From NCBI GenBank assembly GCA_003864495.1, contig ML133401.1, positions 1,054,001 to 1,118,000 of the forward strand: a stretch of 64,000 bases of DNA, written 5' to 3'. Under the pieces are notes generated by a model that made no database searches, had not been told where the DNA came from, and saw only the letters and a list, made by a program, of their open reading frames with translations. Both the position numbers and the translations under genes were made by a program. The DNA comes from Nemopilema nomurai (Eukaryota; Cnidaria; Scyphozoa; Rhizostomeae; Rhizostomatidae). How positions within the stretch are numbered: the stretch's first letter is position 1; the number at the start of each line of letters is the position of its first letter. Positions 10,687-21,300 of the stretch are shown here, one piece after another.

Positions 10687-13600
10687 ATGGAAAAGCTTGA
10701 TGCTATTCTGGCATTCTGTTGGTCCGGCATTTACATAGTAAAGTTGACCTTCAAAATGGCAGTCAACATGTGCAGAAGCACAATGTTTGGTAATTTACTT
10801 CGAAATTGCACGGCAGTTACTCGAAGGAGTTTGACGCCTTGTTTTCTTCAAAATAAAGGTTTCGAATATCATTATACATAACTTTTTCTTTATATAAGCA
10901 GTAGAGGAGTGATTGCATAGACTTAAACCTTCACAACATACTAGTCCCTGGTTAGGCCTTCACCAAGGTGCCTAACTATCTACTTCCTATGAAGGAGCCT
11001 GACTAAAAAAAGTATATACATTAATTTTTAGTTGGCTTATATTAATCCTCTAATAATGTAACATGCTACCACTTTCTATTGTTGCCCAGAAACTGTACCG
11101 TAAAAAGTTCATGGTTTTCTATAATGCGAGCTTGCAGACAAAAATTGGACTAGAATATATCCTGGCTAGTTGCAGACTGCAAGTGAATTGTTTCACCATG
11201 ACTTGTCGGTATGATACTGCAGTGTGCTATACAGTTTAAACTGGAAGTGTTTTCTGATGGAATATTTTTTTGATGGCTTTTATTTTCATGAATTAATCAT
11301 TACTTATAACTGAAGAGAATGTTTGGCTGCATAGAGCTTCAGAATCTGTTATACTTATTATTGATAATCTCTTATAGTAAAACCTTGTCTGGCTCGCTGT
11401 ATCAAATTCGAATCAGGTCCAGATTCAACTACAAGAAATCCATCAGATTTTCAAAAGATTGAGTATACAGTCCCAAAAGATGTTGTTGGTAGAGTACTTG
11501 GAAGAGGTAAGTGTAGTTTGAGTGACTGAATGTTGCAGCTTTAGGCTTTGATATCATATTTCCTTATTTTGCAAATAAATGCAACGCCTATAAATGAAAA
11601 TATTTTGGTATATGCAGCTATTTTATGGAGTTTAGCATTTGAAATTGGATCTTCTAGGCCAGTTTTATTCACAAGTACTGTAATAGAATGTTTAATCAAC
11701 AGTATCTAAATCTTGGTAATAATATGGTGCAAGCTTGCATCAAATGGAAGACATTACTATGAATTAGTTTTTGGTGAGTAGGCTTATTTGCCTTATAGTT
11801 TTATAAGGTTACAATAGCACATATGTTATCAATTTATCTATTTTGTAACAGAAAAACAAGTTGTCAATCAAATCAAAGCACTCAGTGGAAGTGTAATTAG
11901 ATTTAAAAAAGGCCAGGAAGCTGACCCAAATGATGACAAGGCATATTTCACCATTGGTGGTAAGGCAACTTCTGTATCTGCAGAAATCAATGTTCTTAGT
12001 AAAAGGGCAGAAACAGTTTTTTATATAATACACTCAAATTTATTTCTATGATTATTCATAAATTGTTAAAATTATGTTACTGGTCTCTATTTTTCCATGA
12101 ACTCCTCTATATTGAATTGTAGCTCCTAGTTTTACTGTTAATTCTTGGCTTGTTAATAGTTTATTCAATCTTAATGATTAACCTACCCATAACAACAACT
12201 AGTGCATGTCTTTATTAAGCCTAAGACAAAGCAACAAAATCCCATTTGAATTTTGTACTGAAATATATATTTTGATGCATGACATCAGATAGCTGATTCA
12301 AAATAACTTAAAATTAACTGTGTTTTGATTAGGATTGGATTATTTCCTGTCAGTTGTTCAGAAAAGTTTGCTTTATGGAAATGAAAAATCATGAGTTTAT
12401 CTACAGTTCAGATTGAATTCAAATTACACATAGTTTAGTTGATACCAAATACCCAACCCTGCAATTTCAGTTTACCGTTGTGAAACCTTCTTACGCAAGA
12501 CTCTACTGGGCTGTTGAGAATTTATCACAGTTACCAACTTAAACCCACAGCAGTCTGTTAGCAATTTATGTTGATGGCAGATGTCAAGATCATTTACACA
12601 AATTTTAGATTGAAGTGCAAAGCTTTATTGAAGTTTCTGATTTCAACAAAAGAATACCAGTCAAGTCTAAATAATTTTTCCAAGAGTTGATTTAAGAGGA
12701 ATCTTAGCATTTTCTCCCAATTTCTTCATTTCACCAAAAAATTAATTGACTCCTTTACTATAAATACTAGGAATTTTTAGCTGATTTTTTACAGTCATAT
12801 GATGACACTTTGTCATTTTACAGCAAGAAAACTAACTGCATGCCATAACAAGTCAATATATTGGTGACCATCATTAGTTGATTAACTTTTGGGTGGTCTT
12901 GCCCTGGGCACTAATTTATAGCTGTTTTATTTTTGATGCAAAAGCTTTGAGTCATTTCTTTCTTTTCAAAGGAAGCAAAAAGCAAATTAGTAGAGCTATT
13001 GAACTGATCGAAGAAAGGATATCAAAGAAGTCAATGTAAGATATTTTTGCTCAATTCACAGACAGACAGAGCCTCGCCTAGACCCTTTTAAGGGATGTTT
13101 TTCCTTCCATATTTCTATTCATTTTTCTATGAGTTAATTTCGGTGAAGACTCACAGATTAAATTTAGATAAAATTTCCTTCACACCCCTTATTAACTAGC
13201 AGCTTTTTGTCTAGTCATGTCTTCAAATGAGCTAAATTGGCTTCACTGCTGATAAATTAATTAATTTTTGTGAAAAATCTATTCCCATCTCTCTAAAATT
13301 AGCTCTATTGATTTCTTTTGCTAATGCGCCTGCAACATCTTGAGACGAATATTTGTGTTGATTACCAACCCCCCAATTTTACGGGTTGGTAATTGCCGTT
13401 GTTGTTTTAGAGCTTTGGGCGTATATCTTGGAATTTTCAAAGGCTTTCCTTGCTTATCCGCTCGTTAAACACCTTAGCGTCAGAGCTGTGACGTCATTTC
13501 AGGATTAGCTGCGATCGTAGATATTGCACGCGACCCGTTGTTTTTTTTGGCCTAATAGAGAGTATCAGGAAAGGCAAAAATATACATTGTCAACGCTAAG

Positions 13601-16600
13601 TCAATTTATGATAATAGGTCATGACAGCATCGTCATAGAATTTGACAAAAATATAAGAATTACCCAAGAAAAAGCCGAGGTGCACTCTATCGTGTTATTT
13701 CATGACACATTCATCATTCTACGTACTTGTTTTGTATAGGCTAGTTTAATCTTTTAGCTTGATCTCACAAATTACTGCTGTCTCCCATCTGCTGGAAGGG
13801 AATAAATGCATCTGTAAAACCTACGTTACTGCGCCAAAACGAATTACCCTGATTCACTAGCACGCTAAAAATCTTTTTCACTAGCACGCTGAAAATCTTT
13901 TTCACCAGCACGCTGAAAATCTTTTTCACTAGCACGCTGAAAATCTAAGGACAATAGAAAAGAGGCTTGTCCTCGACTTTAATTTACCCTAGACGGCTCA
14001 AACCTTGAATAACATTTTGATATTAAAAATTTGTTGAGTGTTATTTATTTCTGTTTTGATTGTTATTATTGGATTTTGATTATAAATATGTGTTTACTAA
14101 TTATTCAAGGTCTGACGAGAAACATCAATGAGCATTGACGATTGAAGCGTTGGAGTTGTCGACTTCTCAATCTTTAAACGAACAATAATACCTGCCTCTA
14201 ACTCGTTCTAGCTGTAAATTGGAAGAATCCTTAGAACCTTTTCTTTTCATCTTTTCTATTTTTTTCAGGTTTGATGCAAGAGGTAACTACATTGAATCAT
14301 TCATTCAATCCCGTTAATCGAAAATAATACGACCTTACCAACTTAATACTCAAAACCATTGATATCTCCCACTTTTTAGATTCCACTAACTTTATCAACA
14401 TTTGATATGAACATATTATTATGATGTCGCTAATGTTATTTAAAAAAAATTAACTCAGAGGTGGAATGAGCGAGTCAAGTATGACTAGATAGCTTTGTAT
14501 TTTTCTAGTGGTGTCATAGATAAGGGTTAAACATTTTTATTTATTTCTATATTCAAACTCCTTTCATGCGATCGGTTGATGCGTCATACTCCCGACCTCA
14601 AAATTATTTTCTTATCTTCTATCTTTTTTGTAGTTCTTATTTTCCAGTAAATTTTTTTCAAGAAAATTAATTTTTCAATGAATTAATTTTCTAATATATA
14701 AGTCCACTGATTTTCATTTTTCGCCTTTGGGTGCTGTGGCATAACCAGTCAGTTTTGGGTTAAAGAGTAATTGCTTTTATTGAAATGATGTCAAACCATT
14801 CCTCCGTAGAGACTATTTTTCAGATTTGTACTTTTGCCAGACATAAAACTTGCTACTATACCAACCCTCTACAACCTACAAAGAAGAATTTCTCTATTTT
14901 GTACTGAATCGCCTTTTGCTTTTGCTCTATTTGAAAGCTCCTCAATATAATTTTCGTACCTCCTATAGTACATCTTTCGGGGTATTGTATTAAAGGCCGG
15001 GCAAATTTTATAAAATCTGAGGGCTTTTTATACTAGCATTAGGCCTTTCCTCGAAGAAAACCTGAGTTCTATTCTTTTAAGAATTTATTATTCATTTCCC
15101 TCTTTCTGAGTTATTAACAATTATCATTTGCAGATGGGTTTCTTATTTGGTCAACGTATAGACGGAATTTCAAAGGACAGAGGCCACCAAAGGTGCAGAT
15201 TTTCACAATATTTCATTTTCATCTTAATGCTTTTTGGAATCCAAAAAGTATCTCCAAGAAACAGCTAAATTTTCACGAATCATAGACGCTCTTTTATTCT
15301 GAAATGTTGCAAAACATAATAGTAAAACGTTTCATTATTTGTCAATGCATTAATTGAAAGTAAGCAGTTTGTTCATTTGTCAAATTCAGCTCGCACCGGG
15401 TTAATTAAGGGTTTCCATGAGAGCCATTTTGATGCTTCTTACAAGTTGACTAAGGGCTCCTAAAATCGCCACAGTTTTTAGGCATCGACGGTATAATGAT
15501 CGCTACGAATGTTCAATTTCACATTTGCAAAAAGCCGAGAGCAAAATAGCTTTTAGTGGGTTGGAGATATTTAGTTTTCACTTATGTTTTCACTTAGCAG
15601 ACCAGAAGACAACACTCAAGCCACAAATTATAATCTAGCAGACCATTGAAATTGTTGATATGATTGTGAAATTCTCTGACGTATTTCGTCTCTTAGTCAA
15701 CGTCAATTTGATTATTTTCATTTTTTCACAAATCAACTTTGAATTCTGGTGATAAATGATTTTGATAAAGATAAAGAATTTCTCTAAAAATTCGAAGTTC
15801 GCTAGCAGTATATTCCCACATATTGTTAGGCGATAGCACTCAGAAAAAGAATGTTCTAAAGAATGTCATGAAAAAATAAAATCTAGACTCCCATTATTCC
15901 CCCAAATCATCAAATAATTCTGCTGTTAAATGAGTATGGTGAGTATTTCAACAATATGTGTTCTTAAGAGAAAACAATTTTTTTATAACTTTATTCTGCT
16001 TTCTTCTTGTTTCTAGACGACAAGACATAAATGCATAGTGAGTCTACATAATTTTTAGCGCGTCGTTTGTGTTTTGATTTTTGTTGCATATGCAGCTCCA
16101 TACCAACCCGTCTGCACTTGACTGCCAAAGCTCTTTAAATTTACTTCGAAAAGAAGTCAATATCTGCAGTGGTAAAGGATCAGAATCTTTTTTCTTACAG
16201 ATGCGTAGTTTAGGCCTTGGAAATATGATGCATTTTGAAACCATAAAACCTTGTACAAGTTTTTATTAGAGATAACATTTTATTAGAGAGTGCAACCACC
16301 TATGCTTGTGTCTTTTCACTAGAGGCTTTCTTTCACTGCTTTGGCTGTTGCACAAAATAGATATAACCGGGAGCGAGGGGGAGGGGGGTTTAGGGCACTT
16401 AAAACAATCTTATGGTTCAAGAGTTTCTTTCCAATTTAGCGTGCTGGTGGAAACAGCGTGTCGGGAAATCCTTGTCCGTTGTGTCGCTTGAAGGTAGAAA
16501 AAAGCAAAGATGTCAGCTATGAGGTACAGCTTTTCTGCACTTGACTGTCTCGTGTCGTATCAACAAGCATTAGCCATTACTGCAATAGAGAATTGCACCA

Positions 16601-17671
16601 ACAATGTTCAATGTTTTGCTAATTGATATTCTTGCGAGCAAAATAAAAAGGAGATTCTTTTCCGGAAGCACCACGCCTCATGCTTCTCTTTATTTTGTTA
16701 TATTTTGTTGTTTATGTTGTTTATGTTATGTTGTTTGTTGTTTAAGTTTTCAGAGCTACCTTACGTAGTGTTCAATTGTTTTTCGTGATTTATATTAACT
16801 TTCATGGCAAAACGTATGGCTCTGGTCGTTGATAAGTTTTTCTTTTTTTGCAAAGGACACTGACATTTTAAAGCAGTTCATCTGTCCACATTCTGGTCAA
16901 ATTCTTCCTGCTTCTCAAACAGGTATGCACTCACGTTTCTTGCTTTTCAAATTGGAATCCATTTTGTTTCGTTTCTATTAAAAGCCGTCTTTAATGTTTT
17001 CTCGATTTTCATGTGATCCAAAAAGCAAGATTTTCAATAATAAAGTTTCTGTCAACACCTTTCAGGTCTTTGCAGGCAGCAGCAGGAAAAACTTGTAGCG
17101 AATATTGAAAAGTCTTGGCTATACGGTATCTATATTGTAGTTTTCCGGTATTATTTATTCCTGTCGAAAGTTCAAATCATGAAGATTCTAGGTGACAAGG
17201 GAAGTCAGTTGGTAGTCTAAGCTATGACTCACTCTAATGACCAATGACTAATAACCAAAGAATGATGACCAATGACCAATTGCTAATGACTAATGGACTT
17301 TGACTATTGTCACGTGACTCACAACTCGTTACAGCCTGATGACCATTGGATAATGATCAATCAATAACAACCAATTATAAAGCCTGTTGTCTCAGCAAGG
17401 GGTTTGTTTTTTGAGAGAAATGGGGTAGCATTATATTTGAGTCTCACAAGTTTTTGTGCTCTACAGTTGTTAGGAAAATTCTTTCGGATTTTGTTTCAGT
17501 AACGTTTTAGTAACGTAACGGAAACCTGCATTATTTTAAATAATGGCACGGAATTGAAATGTACTTTTTCAAACAGGCCTCATTCCATTCACCATCCCTC
17601 GACCAGAAGAGATCGCTCCTGAGTATAAACCGGTTGGTATACCAAACAAGCAAGTCCGGATTCGTCAATGA
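10687..17671 (+). CDS. MRPS18B: Mitochondrial small-subunit ribosomal protein mS40 (MRPS18B type) with N-terminal KH-like domain
   Basis: Exons: 10687-10858, 11378-11506, 11852-11959, 12972-13035, 14269-14282, 15134-15192, 16017-16037, 16440-16493, 16856-16922, 17066-17125, 17577-17671. All junctions are GT-AG and phases agree, giving 280 residues. An internal ATG at 10756, also in good context, would give 257 residues and a cleaner mitochondrial presequence (Arg-rich, no acidic residues). The second half matches S18-family mS40: WSTYRRNFKG (168-177), RHKCI, GNPCPLC (198-204), QFICPHSG (214-221), TGLC (229-232) and a downstream helix. Cysteines 188, 201, 204, 217 and 232 fall where the human MRPS18B cysteines fall, as I recall its sequence. 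Residues ~85-155 form a type I KH-like fold pattern (VPKDVVGRVLGREKQ, then ALSGSVIRF), but the GxxG loop reads GREK. The human protein has no such domain that I know of. The role inferred is in the mitochondrial ribosome small subunit. Assignment of the core is strong; the KH fusion rests on splice phase. Confidence 0.85.
13361..13393. repeat. Perfect 11-bp hairpin in MRPS18B intron 4
   Basis: ATTACCAACCC at 13361-13371 is exactly complementary to GGGTTGGTAAT at 13383-13393, with an 11-nt loop. It lies in the long intron before the 14-nt microexon. Function unknown. Confidence 0.6.
13853..13948 (+). repeat. Tandem repeat, 24-bp unit, four copies
   Basis: Four near-identical 24-bp units (ttcactagcacgctgaaaat plus a short tail) start at 13853, 13877, 13901 and 13925. 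They differ by one or two bases. They sit in the intron that precedes the 14-nt exon of MRPS18B. A simple minisatellite; the unit-to-unit similarity argues for recent expansion. Confidence 0.9.
16369..16395 (+). repeat. G-quadruplex-like tract upstream of MRPS18B exon 8
   Basis: Four G runs of 3, 5, 6 and 3 with loops of 5, 1 and 4 nt fit the usual G3+N1-7 pattern. The tract ends about 45 nt before the acceptor of exon 8 at 16440, on the transcribed-sense strand, so it could fold in the pre-mRNA. No functional evidence. Confidence 0.6.
17222..17375 (+). repeat. Degenerate repeat of aatgacca/aatgacta units
   Basis: Many short, diverged copies of an (a)atgac[ct]a-like unit run through the last intron of MRPS18B. 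The phase drifts, so this is an old, eroded short-unit array. Confidence 0.6.
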
Positions 17672-17777
17672 ACTTCAACATCTATACCGTATCTCGAAAC
17701 GAACCCAGCAAATTGTGATCTCCAACAACAGTCTTCATTGATTATCATTTTTAGAAAAACCACCTACTTCAACAACC

Positions 17778-17783
17778 ATTAAA
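17778..17783 (+). terminator. Possible poly-A signal (ATTAAA) of MRPS18B
   Basis: ATTAAA about 107 nt after the stop codon, followed by a T/G-rich stretch (ttttcgattttcgtgttgcc). This is the common variant hexamer; the real cleavage site is not known. Confidence 0.35.
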
Positions 17784-18285
17784 TTTTCGATTTTCGTGTT
17801 GCCTTGTTGGTATCTTGTATCATCAAGCATTTTTTTAATATAAAGCCGCCTTAAACGTAAAGACCATTTTGTGTAACACTTAGAAAATTGATGAATGTCC
17901 GTTGCAACGATTGTACAGTAGAAACAAAAGTTTTCTGTCTGTGGTTTTTTCTTTGTTCAACGTTCTTTTGGAGAGGAAGGGGTGGGTGGGATTTGCGAGG
18001 AGGGGGACTGCTGAATAGTGAGCTTCACTTCCAACTAGGGTTTCACAGAGTTGCCCTGTTTTCCAATATCGCTTCAATTGCCAGAAAATTTTGTGGAGTA
18101 GTGACCCAGTATAATATAGAAGTTCACCAATATAATTTTACTTCCCAACGAAATTTTGGTCTTTCTTTGGACAAACTTTGCTGGAGAGGTGTATTTCCTC
18201 TTTAAAACGACTCGATCCACTTTTTATTCAATCCAACCTTAGTTGCGCGTTGCTAAGGCAGCCTGGCTGTGTGACCGAACCGAAC

Positions 18286-18375
18286 ATGATGGAATGCCTA
18301 TTGTTGCCACGAGGACGGAAACTTCTACGCGTCTTGCCGCCTGTTGTTGCTGTTGTTGTTGTTGTGTGTAGGTAG
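18286..18375 (+). CDS. Possible upstream ORF of FCSK
   Basis: ATG ATG at 18286 opens a 29-codon reading frame ending with TAG at 18373-18375, seven nt before the FCSK ATG and in a different frame. The end encodes a run of Val from the GTT repeat. If transcription starts upstream of 18286 this would be a uORF that could lower FCSK translation. A competing reading is that gttgttgtgtgtag is a splice acceptor and this stretch is intronic. Confidence 0.25.
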   Translation: MMECLLLPRGRKLLRVLPPVVAVVVVVCR

Positions 18376-18382
18376 TTCCAAA

Positions 18383-21300
18383 ATGGATGCAGTCTGGACA
18401 GCTATCGTCCTCACTGCTCAAGACCAGTCGAGCGCCCAAGCATTTCTGAAAGGTAGGATTGTCAAGTGATTGATATGCTTGTTATTTGCATGTCGTATTT
18501 TGCATTGTTAATGAAGCTGGATAGAACGTCCGACTTGTAGTGTTTTGCGGCTTGGTAGGTGTCTTTTGGGCGTGTGCAAAAAGACTAAAAAGTAACTTGT
18601 AAAGTTAAATTCTGAATTTCCAAAAGGCGTTGTTAATTCAAATTTTCCATTACAACTAACAGAACTAGAAATCCGGCAACAGAAAGGGTACATAGCACAG
18701 TCAACCTTGCTGCTTTGCGTTGAAGACCCTTACATCAAAGTTGGAAGCGGAGGTGCGACGCTTAATGCCTTGCTTGTTGTTGCGGAGCATCTTAGTGCAC
18801 TGTCAGGACACACAGTAAGTCTGTAATTGTCGATTAACCATTTGTAATAATTAACTTGCAAGATAATTGGACTATTATCAGGATCTTGTATGCATTGGTG
18901 GAAACAGTTGCAGCTCCCGACTTCACAATGTCCGTCGTCGTTGGAAATTGCGTGTCCATACGAGTGCATGATCTTTTAATGTGAACAAAAGGCCACTGTT
19001 TGTGGTCAACAACCAATCAATGCCACAAAGTTTAAAATATAGCCCCCTTTTGTATTGGCACTGCTCCCTCTGTCTCAGCCCGTCTTTAAAACCAATGACA
19101 TGTTTAAAGGCAAGAAGGTCTCTAAAGTTAAGGACCTTTTTTCCCCATTCAAAATGATTGCATGTCTACCTAACATAAAGACTAGTTGTTCAAAATTTCC
19201 TGCTTATATAAGGCTTGATATTTAGGACACATTACACAGATAACAGAAAAGGAGTAAAATAGGCTATGCCAATGAGCATCAGCAATAAAACACCTGCAGA
19301 AATAGAAAAGCATGCCCAAATTAAATATGATTTGGTGACCAAATTAAGTGATGACAAATTAATATTATTAGGCAAGCCAGGTTGTTGTTTCATTTTGAAG
19401 TTTAAGAGTCTGTCCACCTTGTTCTATGTGGACAGAGAGAGTTTGTGTTTTTTTCACCTCCACCCTCCTAAAAGAAGGTTCTATCTGGATGTTGACTGGA
19501 TATGCATAGCCAAACACAACCAGCAGTTGAAGAGCCTATTCAATTTTTATAAGCCATAGCTGACACTAGATTGTGGAAGGTGTTATAGCCTATTTCATAA
19601 AATGAAAAAGTATTTCCCTAGAAATAGGTTTGTACTCCCTCAGTATTTTTCAAGGTGCCCAGCACTCTCTGTTTGTATTGTTTGTAAAAGTGGCTTGTAT
19701 TCTGCAGCTGAATCTTTATGAAGTCCATTGCTTGCCAAGGAAGCTGATCACATATTATGTTTATCCATCCTCTAGGTTGTCACTTCTGATGTCTTGAAGG
19801 GTACAAAGATCTTGCTTTGTCATGTTGTGAGTATCTGCTTTGATATGCCCTGGGTTAAGTGCAAATTGTCTCTTACAGAAATGTGTATTATCTCAGAAAG
19901 GCTTATTTATATATGCACTATGTAAATAAGCCAAAAGTATATCAAGAAATAGACATATTAGAACTAAGATATGAACAAGCTGCTGTGAAGTTTTCACAAG
20001 ACTTGATAAACTGTTTTCCTTCTAAATTGAAGTCCCCAACTGATGTGATCAATGATATTTTGATGTTGATAGTTTTCTCAAGAGCACCTGTTTTTCTTTG
20101 TTGCTGATTTAACAAAATAACAATGTATAGCTTCGACAAATTTCTAAACAAATTATGAGAGAACATTTTAGGAAACAATCCTAGTTTACCAACTGTTATT
20201 GAAACATGAATCATTAACAGCATTTAGTTTTGATCATTCATACCTGTGTTAAATGAATGGTTGGGTGATTATGCATTGCTGACATACATTTGCAGTTAAT
20301 CAAGTGGCGTTTTTGCTATATTTATGCCTTGTGATCAAGTAGCCTAAAGCAGTTCATGGGAAGCATGGTTAAATCGCCACAATCAGACTAATCTGCCTCA
20401 ACTACTTACCTTCTTGATCGGGTTCTTCAGACTACCCTAGCCTAACTTGTTACCTTTTTCTGTGTATGGATATGAAAAGCATGCATTCACACATGCCTGG
20501 CTGTGGCCAACTATTATGTTTTCTAATGAATGGAGTTTCCTTTTTGTGATAATCAGCTTTCTCTTTGCTATGATTGTCAAGCTGGTGTCATCTTACATTG
20601 GGACATCTTTGTGTTTCATTTCATGTAACCCCATTTCTTTTCATCATCATGTCATGTAATGTTGACTCTTTTCATTAAATTTTATGTAATCAATTAGCAC
20701 CATGATGGTGCACTAGAAATGTTTAAATAGTGATTATGCTCTGGTTAAACAAACATTCCAATCATAAAATTTTACTAATATTCAAATAGTAAACATATTT
20801 GACAGATCAATATTTATTTATTTGAACTTTGAGTGTAAGGAGAGACAGGGTGAGGAGTAAATGTGTTTTTGATTTTGCAGGGAACTCATTTTCCATTTTC
20901 TGCTTGTCAACGTGGTTTCACAGCACTACCAATAGAAATTTGCGAGAATGGAAATGATTCAGAGAATCAATATGAAACTCCTTGCATTTTTGACCTGTAT
21001 TTAAACATCATTATCCCAAAGGTAAACTCTGTTGTAGTTTATAGATTTATAAGTAGGTTTTCTTTAAACTTTGACCCCTTTCTCTCAAATGAGCACCATT
21101 TTTTGGGAATGAAGAGATTCAAGTCTCTCTTCTCATTTTTGCCATTAACTTTCTAAAGCAGAACAATGCAATCAAAAAACGGAATTAAGCTGAATTCAAC
21201 ATAAAATAGAATGAGGGAAAATAGACAAAATGTTTAAGTCAAGAAGGGCTAAAAAGCCACGATCTTCATTTTTATTAACTTTTATCTAAAAGCTGCACAA

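Larger units (their letters stand above)
17672..18382. other. Intergenic region MRPS18B-FCSK
   Basis: Only ~710 bp separate the MRPS18B stop from the FCSK start. The interval holds a possible MRPS18B poly-A signal (ATTAAA at 17778), a G-rich tract at ~17978-18007 (runs of 4, 3, 3 and 5 Gs) and a GTT/GCT triplet stretch at ~18341-18366 just before the FCSK start. The FCSK promoter presumably lies here. Confidence 0.6.

Noticed and set aside
13853..13948. Array of regular repeats resembling CRISPR
   Set aside because: Units are contiguous with no unique spacers and lie in an animal intron.
16094..16168. Possible coding exon between MRPS18B exons 7 and 8
   Set aside because: Including it breaks the match to the S18 family; direct joining of exons 7 and 8 reads KCI then RAGGNSVSGNPCPLC as expected.
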